Translations under genes and position numbers: made by a program
The notes under the pieces: generated by a model
Told to the model about the DNA's origin: nothing
Database searches by the model: none
The model's input: the letters and a program-made list of their open reading frames with translations, nothing else
Assembly (NCBI GenBank): GCA_038501785.1
Contig: JBAMJR010000189.1
Coordinates: 2,255,501 to 2,319,500 of the forward strand
DNA from: Myoxocephalus aenaeus
Lineage: Eukaryota; Chordata; Actinopteri; Perciformes; Cottidae
DNA: 64,000 nt
Reading direction: 5' to 3'
Shown: piece after piece, positions 21,480 through 34,900 of the stretch
Position numbering within the stretch: the stretch's first letter is position 1
Layout: each line of letters begins with the position of its first letter

Positions 21480-24400
21480 AAATGAACCAATCAGAGTCAG
21501 CGCAGTTTCCGTAAGCCAATCACAGCGTTGGTGTCAAACTTTTAAAATAGGTTCTCCTCTCTTCTGCTGTCAGTTGTCATTTCAGATTAAACCGATGCAA
21601 CCCTCCTCCACCCCAGGCTCCAATCGCCAAAGACTTTGCACTCTTCAAATATATGCAATTGTAATAAATTATTGTTAAACTCTAAAACAAGTCTCTCCTG
21701 ATTGAAATATTACAGACTGGTTTCCAAAGACAACAATGTAGCTATCTTGAGTCAGAGTTTGATGTGGCATGAAGGTCAGTCCTGCTGCCATTTTGTGGCT
21801 TATCAATGTACTGAGACCAAGAAATCCCCTGGGGCCCAAAGAGCAATTTGCCCGTAGACCTCCATTATAAAACCTCCATTTGTAAAACTGTTGATAGCAC
21901 ACCTCCAACAGCAACACAAGAACATTTATATGTATTGTTTTACTATTTCAATGTGTGCATTATGAACAGTGGTGCGCCGCGAACAGCTGATCCACTGAAG
22001 GTATCTGTTTGGCGGTGTCGATCTTCTCATCTAACTCGCCACCAGAAAAGAGTGTTTCCCAACCTTTCAACCTATTTCTTTAAAAAGATAAAGTGTTCTC
22101 AGCAGTATGTACACGTTGTTGTACTGATGGAATTAAGTGTTGTGGAAATGTACCAACGGGCAGAGAAAGGCTGTCACAGCAAAACCCAGTGTATCAAATT
22201 AGGCAAGGGCGTGTTTTATTGCTTATATTTATATTTTCAAAAGTTCCAAAGTCTCACTTTAAGATGGTTTAAGTGCCATGTGCACTCTGCCTCACAGTCA
22301 TCGCGTGAATGAAGGTAAATGAAGCTGATGTTATCATAGCAGCCAAGAGCGATGGTCAAAACTACAAAAACAAGACTTAGGTTATAAAAAATTGACATTT
22401 CCCTTTGGTCCAAAATGACCTCACGAAGCAAAAATCCTGTTTCTCTCAGTGACTTTAAGCGGCTTCTCACATGGATAGCAGTATATTGTCTGACCCCTCC
22501 CACCGACACGCAGATGTGAGGCTGTTTTTAATTCTTGCTTCCCCCTGACAGGCTGACGGTCACCGGGTCATATCTCCAGAAAGACGAGCGTCCAAGTTTG
22601 TTTGGACAGACAAGAGGGGTGTCGACGGAGACATGTGTTTCTCACCCAGCCGTGGATGTGTTTATTTGAAGCAGTCTGTCACCTGAGAGAACACGAGGCT
22701 CCTTGTTCAGTAGGAACACTCAGTTTATGAAGGTCATGGAGGGATGCAGACAGCACTTGGTAATATGTATCAGATTATTTGACGCATTATGACTCATTAA
22801 TTAAGCACTCCAGGGCTAAACCCAAACTATCGTTGTGCGCATGTTTGCCCCATCCAGTGATCATAAAAGTAATACGATACATTTTAATTAAATAAAAAAC
22901 ATAAGCCATCAGAATAATTTCAAAGATGAAATATAACCACATAAAAACAAACGCAAGGGTCAATCAAATATACGCAAGTCTCCTGGTACCACTTTGTAAC
23001 TTGAAAGACATATTTCTACTGTTGCAGAAAGAAAAGAAATACAGACTGGTGACTTTCTTAAGTCTTAAAACCCTAATTCATGCCCAATTGGGTCGCAATA
23101 TCATTCATAATTACAGCTACAATTACTTGGCTGGTTCTCCCTGCTCCTCTAATTTAAAACCCATCCAGAGTGACATCCTTGTATTTGGATCAAGTAGATC
23201 TCAGATTTTTTTTCTCCGTGTGAAAAGGTGCTGCTCCTTCTACTTTTTTTCGCAGAGTATGAAATGACTTTTGTATGAATAAAGTCAAAACAATGTCTGT
23301 GAACATGACATTTCGGCCCATTTGGAAACCAATATGATGACAGAAATGTCATTTGCATATTGCCACCATTAAAAGTATGTCCAATGAGCTATTAACAGCT
23401 CCTGTTTGCAGTGGACCCATGTGTTATGACTTTATGGCTCCATACCGATTGGGCCACGCTGGTGAATGGAATGTGCTCTTGGAGCGCGTTCCTTTGGTTA
23501 ATCTTTGGTTGCTTGCTTCTTCCGTGGCGCTGTAGTTGTGGATTGCAGACTGTGGTTTCGTTTGCTGTGTTAGAACTTGTTCAATATTGAGAATCTGGCT
23601 TGTGTTCGTCTTTGTGGTGAGAACCGTTGCACCCGCTCAGCCTCTGCAGACAAACGTGACTTCACATCGTCTCATTGCCATGAGCAAGACTCCTCCACGG
23701 CTTCGTGCAACATGTTCAGCGGTTCAGCTGTCAAATTCTTCCAGACTAATTGAGTGTAGATTGTAGTTGTGGTCATTAAGTAACCGTCTGTCATTAGAGG
23801 TACATAATCCTGTAATGATATTTCCATCCTCTTCGAAGAGAGTCGACCCACATCTGCTCCTTTCCTCGTTTAAAAACTTGTCTACAACCTCGAGCAGAGA
23901 CGTGTTTGTTCAGTTGGTTCACGTTGCATGCTGAGACAGAAACAGACTAACATACACAGCAGGGGTCGTACTCTCTCTTGTTTTTTAAAGGCAGCAATGT
24001 CGAAACAGCATTGTTGCTCTTACATACTTATTCTATCACTGCAGCTCAGAATAACATGAGAATTTGTGACGGCCCTTTGATGACTAAAACTGTCACACAC
24101 TGTTAAGCAGCTTCTGGTAACGTATAAACTTTCTAACAAATAGACCATTCCTTCAATTATTAACATTTTTTTTCCTCCTGCAATGGCAAGAGGGACAATC
24201 TTACATCATACTTATTATACATTTTATGTCTGTCACGTTTGCATTTTAGTTTGTTCATCATCAGACAAAATAACAAATACGTTTTTTTATTCCGCAGATA
24301 AAACCCTGATGAATTAATCTGATCCTCACAGGTTGCATATTACTGTTATTGTTTTAAAGCTTCAAAAGCCTAAAGACATCTTTTCACAGTGTAGTCATTG

Positions 24401-24480
24401 AACTCAACACTACAAGAGGGACATTACCAGAAATCATGAAGCGTTTCACTGTGGGAGTACTAATGACGCAATATTTCCAG
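21480..24480. other. Intergenic, no gene recognised
   Basis: Between htra3 and sh3tc1. ORFs here are short and have no recognisable motif; no RNA gene or strong repeat is visible. Confidence 0.5.
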
Positions 24481-24900
24481 AACCCCTGTTCTGTACTTCT
24501 GTGACCTGTCTCTGTATCTCTAGGATAAGTAACCAGCGAAAGGGAATTCAAACAAGTACCCCGACACATACAATTTCATTATATGCAGATGATGTACTTG
24601 TGTTTATGAGTGATCAGTTATAATCAGCATGTCTTTTTTCTTGTTTAGAAGAATTACAATAAATAAACTGAATTAGAAGAAATCATAAATGACACATCTA
24701 CCCAATTTTTTTGAGACAATAACATAATTCGTGAAAGCTTTCACTGTTTTCTGATTTAGTATATGTGTCTTTTCCCTGTACATTTTCAGAGGCCTGAGTA
24801 AAGTTGAATCATTAATTTTTGAACAAACAGTTTCCCATAATTATTATAATTATCTCTTCCAAGTAAAAGATGGGGTTTCTACTAATTCACAAGGCTTCTC
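24480..24900 (+). mobile_element. L1-like LINE reverse transcriptase fragment
   Basis: At 24566-24613 the plus strand reads TISLYADDVLVFMSDQ, the catalytic YADD motif with L1-type context. Flanking sequence is frame-broken and the ends cannot be placed. It lies just 3' of the sh3tc1 stop in opposite orientation. Confidence 0.65.
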
Positions 24901-25012
24901 CTGAAACATGAACTTCTGTACCAAAAAAAAGAACATCTGCTAAAGTTTTTGTTGCACTTAGAAAAAGTTAATTTTTTCTTGTAAAACAAAGACTTGACCC
25001 AAAGTGTCTGTC

Positions 25013-25267
25013 CTATTGTCCGGTGGTCTTGTACTGCGGGGTGCTGGTGTACTGCTGATCCGGTGAGATATTTATCCTCCTCACGTTCAGCTCTGCAGCA
25101 AAGGCCCGAGCCTTCTGGTAAAAGAAGAGAGAGAGCTCCCGGTCTATTAGGAAGTTGTGATAGATGGTGGCGAGGCGGGTGCACAGCTGCAGCTGAGACC
25201 TCTTGTTGCCCAGATCCATGGCTGCAGCCAGAGCCAGGTGGTAGTAGCCTGCAGCGTCAAATGGGTC
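25013..25267 (-). CDS. sh3tc1: sh3tc1 exon 18 (terminal)
   Basis: Encodes DPFDAAGYYHLALAAAMDLG, TRLATIYHNFLIDRELSLFF and AAELNVRRINIS, then a short tail ending KTTGQ and TAG. Acceptor CATCTCTACAG. No convincing polyadenylation signal was identified immediately downstream, where an L1-like fragment lies. Confidence 0.95.
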   Translation of the reverse strand, partial: DPFDAAGYYHLALAAAMDLGNKRSQLQLCTRLATIYHNFLIDRELSLFFYQKARAFAAELNVRRINISPDQQYTSTPQYKTTGQ

Positions 25268-28200
25268 CTGTAGAGATGACAGCAAAATGTACTTCCCCTT
25301 AAAAATGTGTCATTTAGTCACATTATTGGTCATTATAGTTTATACAAAATACAGCCTGGTACAAAATTACAGTTTGGTCTCTCTTGCTAATATCCCCGTT
25401 CATGACAACTGTTCTCCGAAGAAGTCTGTGCTGTAGTTTTTTGGTGAGTGAAATGCTAGTATTATCTGATGTATAAATAAGCACTAATTAGCAAGTATTG
25501 TGTCTGTGCTCACCATACCTGACTTATTAGTTTAGCTCATTCAGACACTTTAAGAAGTTAGCTGATCATTTTATTTGATAAGTACATTACAAACAGGCTT
25601 GTAGTTTGCTGGCCAAAAAGTTTACGTGAATGACGAATGTTCCTCTAACCAAGCTAGCTAGCTAGTGCTGGGGCTGGCTGGTAACTAAATGTATGCTATG
25701 CTAATAGTGCTGTGGTAATGGTAACATGCTTTGTGTTTACAGTCCATAATAGCCAAGACTTAACACTGTATGAGCTTTTTTGTCCTGAGGAAACTATTTA
25801 ATTTTATAGCCCAAATAAAAACAATTCAGTGAACGGGTGAAGATAACGAGATAAAAAACATACAGCCACCAGTTTTCTGCTTCCTTGTCTGTACTGTAAA
25901 ATATGTTATAACTCTGGACAAACCCCTGGTGACTATTGGGTGTCTTGATAAGCTTCAAGCTAACATGACAATATTCTCTAAAAACTAAACTAGGAACTAG
26001 ATGTCCCCTTTGTGCTTTGCTTCTTACTGTGTAAATGAAGCTGCATACATGTTGATAGATATGTTGCATAGATATTTTCAACTGATATTCTAAGATTATT
26101 TTTCACATAAACACGAGAGCACTACCGTTGAACGTCAGAGTGTCTGCGTATCCCATTGTGTGAGTAGTAATTATCATATTGACATATCTATCATTTAATC
26201 CCTTACCTTCAGGTCATAGAACATGATGTCCCCCAGTGTCTGGTACACCCTAACGTAGTACAGTGTTTCCTCATCAAACAGCAGAGGTGTTGGACAGAGG
26301 GTCAGGGTTTTCAGGTAATAGTGTTCAGCCAGTTCATACTGATCCAGACAGTGGTACAAAGAGGCCAGACGATGGTAAGCCACTCGCTCATTCAGACACT
26401 GACCTATATTTACAACCACACACAGAGTTAGACACAGGTATTCTATTATAACACATAACTTCAAACTCTTCAGGATATCTGTAAATTCACTTATCAATTA
26501 GCATTTGTACTGCTGGTTCAGAGCAACACATACCAACAACTACTTGCCAGATTACCATGACATTTCATACTGTTATTTATGGTATTGTTTTAATTGTTTA
26601 AATGGCCAAAAACTAGTTGGTTGTTGTTGCCACATTTTTACTTTCACACAAGAAACTAAATGTAATCTGATGGGCATGAAATTAGCAAAGCATGGTCCCC
26701 AGAGGATGAACCAGCCAGGAACTTTCCTCTTGCACAAGATATCTAAAAAAGAAAAATTATGGATTTCCAATCAATCTGTTGAGCACATTCAGGCTCCAAA
26801 AGGGCGTAACCCTTTACATTTTCTTTTTGCCCCACCATCAGGATAAACTTGTCATTTTAAGTTCCACTGTTGGCAATTAGCAAAATCATCAGTGTGAAGT
26901 TTATTTCTGAAAACCTTACAATTGTGTACATTTTGTGGACTTCATTTGGCATGTTATTTATGTTCTCTTTGGCCCAGATGTCAAGGAACCATCGGACTTC
27001 TGCAGAAGTGAACTATACCACAGATATATTAAAATCTACTAAATGATGGCTTGTGAAAGCACCCAAAGTAGGTCTTTCTACATATACTCAATGTAGTACT
27101 GATGGATAACAGTAATTGGACCATGTCTTGTTTAAAACTAAGGGTAAATACAACCATAACTTTTAATCCTGAACTAACATAGAACATTCTAAACTTTGTG
27201 TTGGAGGTTTTCCGTACCCAGAGTTATACTGATGTCCAGTGCAGTCTGAGCAAATTCCACAGCTTCCTCATACAGCTTGAGACTGAGCATCAGTTCAGTC
27301 AACTTATTGCACAACCTGAGCCTGGAACGCACACAGCTGATCTTCACTGCAATGGGCAGAGCACGGTCCTACATGGTGATGCACAGAGATACACAATATT
27401 ATAGTAGGCTTCTTATTTTCTTAGTTTTGACCATCATTCCTAATAATAATAGTAATACTGTTATAGCACAAAAACGCCATAGACTGTATATAAGAAGTGG
27501 ACGTAGTCACGATGTCGTCAATCATTGGTTTGGTGGACTGCCTCGAGTTTGGCATTTTATCCGTGGCCAACGGTTTCCGGCCGTCCCCATCTTAATTTTT
27601 TGCAACCAGAAGTGACATGAAAGTAGCATCATTTGATCTTCTATACGATCAGACTTCTTTTTTCAACCGGAGGAGTCACCCCCTGCTCTAAAATATGGAC
27701 AAATAGTCTTAACCTACATCAGAACTCACTGGGATTCATATAAAGGATGCAGCAATAATGATGATGACGGGAGTAGAAGTGATGGTTAATGGTGAGGTAA
27801 GGGTAAAGTAACATGTTTAAATATTTGTATCGGCCGTTTTATCCAGTCCATACTCTGTAGAAGGTGATAGCCTTGTCCCGCTCTTGGCTGCTGTTGAAGA
27901 AAATGTCTCCAGCAGCTTCCAGAAGCTTCAGGATGAACCCGGTGTCTCCGGTACTCAGAGCGACATCCTGAGCTGCCTGACAATGACAGAAACGAAAACA
28001 CAGAGTTTTACTTTTCTTGGTTCCTACATGAAACTGCTCGTTTAGTAGATTGTGCCTGAACTGATAGACATGATCACAATAACTTTGATGTCTACACAGC
28101 TGCTCTCAGACCTGAACGTAAAGGTCCACGAGTTCAATCTGGTCCACCAGGTGGTAGATCTTTCCCGCTTGCAGCCAGCCGTACGCTTCCTTCTCCCGGC

Positions 28201-28827
28201 AGCCCAGGTCGATGGAAATACCCAGACTGGTCTTGGTGTAGTCGAGAGCTGCCCTGTAAGCCCTGAACACATTCAGAGATTTAGATTAGTCCTGTGGGAG
28301 CCACAGTGAATGTATTTATCTCTGTTTATATTTGTAGCCTCTATCAAATGTGACTACAGGTGGCAGTGCAGATTAGAGTGGCAGGTGAAGTGTCAAATGG
28401 TAAACTCAAACTTAAACTCATCAACACCTTCAAACTAACAGTGGAGGTTCCTTTTCAGCATGGTTGCATTTTGAAAACAAAGTCTACTAAAATGAAGTAG
28501 CTTTAAGGCTGACACTTTTGTGTACTCTCATTGGAAAAATATCAACATTGTATTTAGCTGTTTTATTGAAAAAGCCATCTTTGACAGGGGTATAGGATCT
28601 ATTTCAGCTACACACACACAAACACACATCGCTATACTACAATCTTTGTGAGGAGGCTCATTGACATAATGCCCCTTACCCTACCCTAATCCTAATCTGA
28701 ACCTTAAAAACATGTCTGAACCCTCAAACCCTTTGAAGAAGTGAGGACTGGCTAAAACGCCCTGTCTATACAAATGTCCTCACGCCCTGTCAAACACACA
28801 TCGGTCCCCACAAAAACAAATGTACGG

Positions 28828-28919
<92 letters not shown>

Positions 28920-31900
28920 TTCTGTGCCCAGAGTGAGGTAGAGCTGGCTGATGGCTTCCAGGGCGTCTCCCTCCTGTCCTCGATCTCCTGTGTGTGTCAG
29001 CAGCTGGACCAGGTGCTGGCTGTAGATGATACACTGGGCCTGGTCTGGACTCTCACACCCATACATATGGCACAGGTGTCTGGTTGCAGTGAGCTGGCCT
29101 GGCAAGGAGTGGAAGTCCAGTCCAGTTCATTGATGGGAGCTCAAGTAATACAAAAGACACACAGTGTGTGACTTCCATACTTACAGTCTAACAGGTTGGC
29201 ATTGATGGCCAGCAGCAGAGCCCATTCGAGGCACCCTTTCCCAAAGTCCAGCTGGTTCTGCTTCACATAGTGCTGACCCAGCTCCAGCAGCACTGTGATG
29301 AAGTTCGCCTCGTGGCCTTCTTCGTCCAGCTCAGAGAAGAGCTGCACCGCCTCGGTCAGGTGTCTCTGCGCCAGTCCTTTAGCTCCGCCCTTCAGACATA
29401 ACAGCCCTTCACGAGGAAGAAGCAGAGTCATCTCAGAGAACTGAAGTTTATTGAAAGAATCATGTGTGAAGGGGAACAATACATGTTATATAAATAAGTG
29501 TATGAATGATACATAAACCAACCCTGAGAAAAAAACTCATTTTAAAGATATGTATTTTATAATTACAAACATTTTGAAGACACAACAGGTGGATAGATAT
29601 TGCCATGAAACCTCCCCAGTGAATTACTTACATTAACATAATTTTTTGTAATTTTTTTTTATTCTGAAATGTGTTTAAAATATGCAAATGAGGCATCACC
29701 TAATTGTAACTTTTTGGTGAATTCAGGAGACATCTACAGACGCAAATAGACGTAGCAAAATAAACACCTCGCTGTGAGTTTTTCCTGATCCAATGTGAGG
29801 TCCCAGGACAGGGATGTTATGTGTACAGATTGTAAAGCCCTCCGAGGCAAACTTGTATTTGTGATGTTGGGCTATATAAAATAAACTGAATTTAATTGAA
29901 TTGAACTAAGCAAAAATAGACCAAAACCTTGAAATTGACCAGTGCATGAAAACACTGTTTTTGCCGCTAGTGTCTCCCTTGCAGAAGCATATACTTTCTT
30001 ACCCAGGTTAGCCTGAGCTACAGCCCAGTTTGGCATGTCTTCATACTCTTGGCAGATGTCCACAGCAGCCTGGTAGCTCTCTGCCGCCCTCCGGAGGTCA
30101 CCCATGCATCGCAGCGCGACGCCGCGCATGTTGAGGACCACTCCTGTGTGTTATATCAAACATATTTACTTGAACTGTTATGAAACAGCGTGCTTTCAAA
30201 TAAGTATTTGTCTCCCAACTAACACAATCTATTGTATTTCAATCAATCATACATCATACATCTTTAAAAAAGTTGACCAATTTCTTCTGTTCAAACATTA
30301 AATCCTACTGCAGCCAGTCAACATAATCCCAGAGGCACACATCATAATAAGTTGAGGCTTGAATCAGGAAGTAATTCAATTAACATTAATAACTGGCAAT
30401 TAGTTGTTCAACTTTTTCACTTTCACAAACACATTAAGCCACAGAAACCCACCGACCTTCCTGACGGCTAGTGCAGTGCTCTGGCATGGAAGCGAGGACA
30501 GCGTCCAGGATATCCAAAGCAACATCCGGCTGCCTGTAGTCAATGTGAAGCCATGCCAGCCAGATGAGGGTACCGTTTCTCTCTGGGACGGAGATGGAGG
30601 GTCGCTGCGAGGGTGGATGCCTGACGATGAGAATGTGCATGTGTTCGATAGCGTGTCCAACCATTCTGTGCTTGCAAAAGAGTTGGCACAGACAAACGGT
30701 AAGCTGATGGCTCAAAACATGGTGCTGATCACTTCCTCCTCCTTGGACTTTGATAGAAGAGAGGGCTCGGTGTAAATATGGAGCCCCTTGAGGCGGGATG
30801 GTGGTTTCCTGTTCTGTGATCCCATTCAGTCTGTTGACATTGTCCAAAAGTAGAAGCATGCTGCTCAGGCAGTCCGTCAGTGTAGCAGAGGGCTGCTGAG
30901 AAGCTCTCCTGGCTGAACTGACACTGAGGTGGGGAAGTCGGAGTTCGCTGTAGAGCCTTCCCAGGGCGAGGTATTCATGACTGGGAGAGATGCCCCAGGT
31001 CCTTTGAGCTTCAGCGCAAAGAACAAGCAGTCTCTCAAGATAAGGAACAACTCGTACCCCTTCAGCACGAGTCCAGTGGTGCTTCGCCAATAGATGACAA
31101 GCCCGGGCCTCTGCCATCTTGTTGTGAGACAGAACAGCTTTCTTGAGGATGTATTTAAGAGAAGAGTTGTCCTCTAAGCATTCCAGGCAGTCAGGGATTC
31201 CCAATAGCAAGGCAACAAGTCTCTCTGTCAGAGCAAAGAAACTTTCGGTATTTTTCTGCAAAAGGTATATGGGGACCAGGTTGGAGTAGATGCTGGCCAA
31301 CAGCCGGAGGTCCGCGAAGCCTTCTCGTGGCACGCTGAGGGCTTCCTCAAAGTACACCCGGGCCTGGCTGAACTTTGACCTTCCAGCACATAGCTTACCC
31401 AGCAGGAAGCACAAACGAGTCTGTGACCAAAGCAGTCGCTTCTTCCTGGCGGTTTCCCTGGCGACACCCAAGAAGGCGATCAGCTCGTCCTCGTTCTCGT
31501 GACCGGTGAAGGTAGAGGAGGCCAGGAGTTCAGGACTCAGTCCATACAGGGTAATAAACTCTATTTTGTAGTCTCGTCCCCCCAAGAAAGAGAAAAGTGG
31601 AACGAAGATTTCAGTGTTGTTGTCTCCTTCTACAACTGGGTGAACAGTGAAACAGGGAGGACTTGGGCTTTTTGCTTCTGGAGCCAAGACCGAGTCCGCT
31701 CGAGTCCCATTCACGCTCACTGTGGAAGGCAATGAGTCTCGTCCTCGATCGAGAAACCTCTGAATATTTGTCTTCATGTCAGTCTGCTGAGTATTAACTT
31801 TGCTTGAAGAGCTGACTGTAAAAGAGTAATTGTTGGAAAAAAGGATGACATACAGATGAAATAAACAACACATTTAAATGACATGTACCGCAGGTGCCAA

Positions 31901-34900
31901 TACTTACGTGATGTTTTTTCCTCAGCGTCTTGGTCACTGATCATATCTGAGATTGAACAACACAAAGTGCAAGAAAGAGCAGAGACAGAATACGTGGTTT
32001 TTATAAGAAAATAACACATATGTTGTCATTTAGTTTGGATAACTAAGATGACACATCTGTATAAATCAGTGTGACCTATGAGTCCTTTCTGTCTCACCAA
32101 GTTTGTAGTTATGGCCAATATCATTTTGAGATTTCTTCTTCAATAAGGCATTTGTTTCTTCTATGACTTTGTCCTCTTGCAGACTGAAGAATGTCCCTTC
32201 CTCTCCATCCAGAAAAATATCTGCTGAGCTGGAAGAATAAGAGTAGAATAAGTTACAGTATTTACATATGCTCTATTGTAAAACTATCTTACACTGTAAT
32301 GTTGGCGATATACTCACTCATTAATGTCAGTGTACGGTTCCACCAGGCTCGTCTTGACCAGACCCACTTCTCCTGTCGCTTCCTTCCTCCCTGTGAACCA
32401 ATCAAAACAAGACACCAGAAGTCCCACGATGATGATGTGATCACCGGGGGCCACGCTCAGCTCATCAGGGCCCTCAGCATCATACTCCACTGTGGCCAGA
32501 CAGGTTCCTCTGGCTTATTAACAGAGGAGGAGGAAAATATGAGACTAGATGTCCTACAACTTTCAGTCCACACTGACCATTTTACTGCACTTACCAAACT
32601 GTAGAGGGAAGTCACAGGAGGGTTTCCCATCACCAACTAAAGTGCTCTCTGCACAGGATTTGAGAAACCATCTGTGGACAGATTGGATTATGTGAGCGCC
32701 TCATATCTTCACCTGTCGGGTCTCAGACCAGAGACCAGCCCTGTGTGTGGACGGGACTTACTGATGAAACGGGACCACCGGCTCGAGGCCGGGTTTGGGG
32801 GCGGTGCCTCGGGCTCCATCGGCCAAGCAGAGGACGGTCCACCCCGAGCCCAGGAAGGGAGGCTCAAACTGTGCTATGTCTCCCTGCTCCAGGTACAGGT
32901 CACCTCCAGAGGTGGAGCTGTCAAACATCTGGTTGGTGCTACAACTAGCAAACAATGAACCTGAGGACACGCAAGAGTGTGTGTGTGCATGTGAAATGTC
33001 AGCATGCCAAATATTCAGATATTTATTATTTGTCAGTTATTTACTAGATCATTTTGAGGTATTCAAGTACTACCCTACTGCTTTCTGTCGTAATATAATT
33101 AGTCAAGCTGGCAGTGTGCATCTAACTAGTCATGCTATGTGTAGTCGGATGAGGAGAGAGAGAAAAATAGAGACCAAATATGCACACAAAACCTTTATTT
33201 CATGTGGACATGACTGATATGTTACAACCACAGAGAGTCTTCCTCATGTCAATGTCAAGACGTGAACACTCCTGTATTTCATTGATAATTAATGATAAAA
33301 CATCTCAGCCTGAATGAGTCATCTGATACAAGACATTCCCAGAAAGATAAGAGACTGATTTGTCCACTAATCTCATCGTCTTCATGAGTTTTAAGAGACT
33401 CGGATGCAAAGTTTAAGGACCCTGTAACATGCTGACACTCTTTATATTTACTACAAACGTACTTATTTTAACCCAAATCATTTCTCACCACACAGTAAAT
33501 CAGTCAGAGTAATTTTTACTCAAATTGGAGAGAAAAATGTACCCTAAAAAATATAACATTTGGTCCCAGTCTAAATAGAGTAAAATCTACTCTTGCCTCA
33601 GAGTTAATAATTCTGAGTGTTTATATTTAACTCTACATGATGATAATTTACTAGAATTCTGTAATGTAATGGTACTATTTAATAGACATACAGAGCGGAG
33701 TGATCTGTGTGTGATATCGGAGGGGGACGTGTTCGGTCCGCAGTCCGCTGTCGGAGTTATACGAACCTGTCAGTGACAGTCTCGGTGTTGTGCTAATGTT
33801 AAGATAATAAAGCTAGCCGAAGATTCAACGGTCTCCTAAGCTTATTATACACTAGGGTGACCAGATTTGAGTTTGTGAAAAAGAGGACACTTCGTTCCGG
33901 GGGGGGGGGGGGGGGGGGGGGGAGAGAGGGGGGGGGGAGGAGGAGAGAGAGGAGGAGGCCACTTCATCGCGGGGTGGTAGCAGTAGTGTATAAGCATGCC
34001 GTGAACTTACATTTATGTTGAGATCGGTCGACCAATGACAGTTCTCTCTACAGTCAGAACTTGCGCAAGAAGGTGGAACGTGAGGGAGATACCATTTCCA
34101 AAACTTGTAAGGGGGTAATAACTATTTTCCCGGACGTACCATTTCCAAAACTTGTAAGGGGGTAATAACTATTTTCCCCGACGTAGCAAAATCCCGGACG
34201 TTTTTGGAATCCCTGCCGGACGCTTTTTTTAGGTCTTGAAAAGAGGACATGTCCGGGAAAAAGAGGACGTCTGGTCACCCTATTATACACGTAATACTAC
34301 ATGGTGTCAGAAGATGGCGAAATTCCCACCTCCAGAAAACTTTGACTTCTCTCGCCCGGATCAGTGGCCGGAATGGCGCCAGAGGTTTCATCGCTTCAGG
34401 ATAGCAACAAAACTCAATAAAGAACCGGGAGAAGTACAGGTCTGTACGCTTCTCTACTCGTTGGGGAAAGAAGCCGAAAATGTTTTCAAAACGTTTACGT
34501 TTTTGGAAGCGCTCGAGGAAGATGAAGATGATTATGGGACTGTAATGGCGAAACTGGACAGTTATTTTGTACCGAAGGTGAATATGATTCACGAAAGAGC
34601 ACGTTTCCATCAGCGCACTCAAAAGCACGGAGAAACCGCGGAGGAGTATATCAGAAGCCTGTATGAGCTAGCTGATACCTGTGCATTCGCAGATGTGAAA
34701 GATGAAAATATCCGGGACAGGTTAGTCATAGGGATATTAGATAAAGAGCTATCAGCGAAGCTACAGCTAATGCCAGACTTGACGCTCAATAAAGCCGTAG
34801 AGCTAGTGAGGCAGTCTGAGCAAGTAAAAGGGCATATTAGCCAGCAGGGAGCTAATGCTAACTGTTCTCAAGTGAGTGAAGTAGCTTACAAGCAGCGTGT

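Noticed and set aside
30404..30775. Plus-strand ORF of 123 codons
   Set aside because: Antisense shadow of sh3tc1 exon 10.
34236..34313. Upstream in-frame codons as gag start
   Set aside because: They lie in the MITE, LTR and primer-binding site; the first ATG after these is at 34314.
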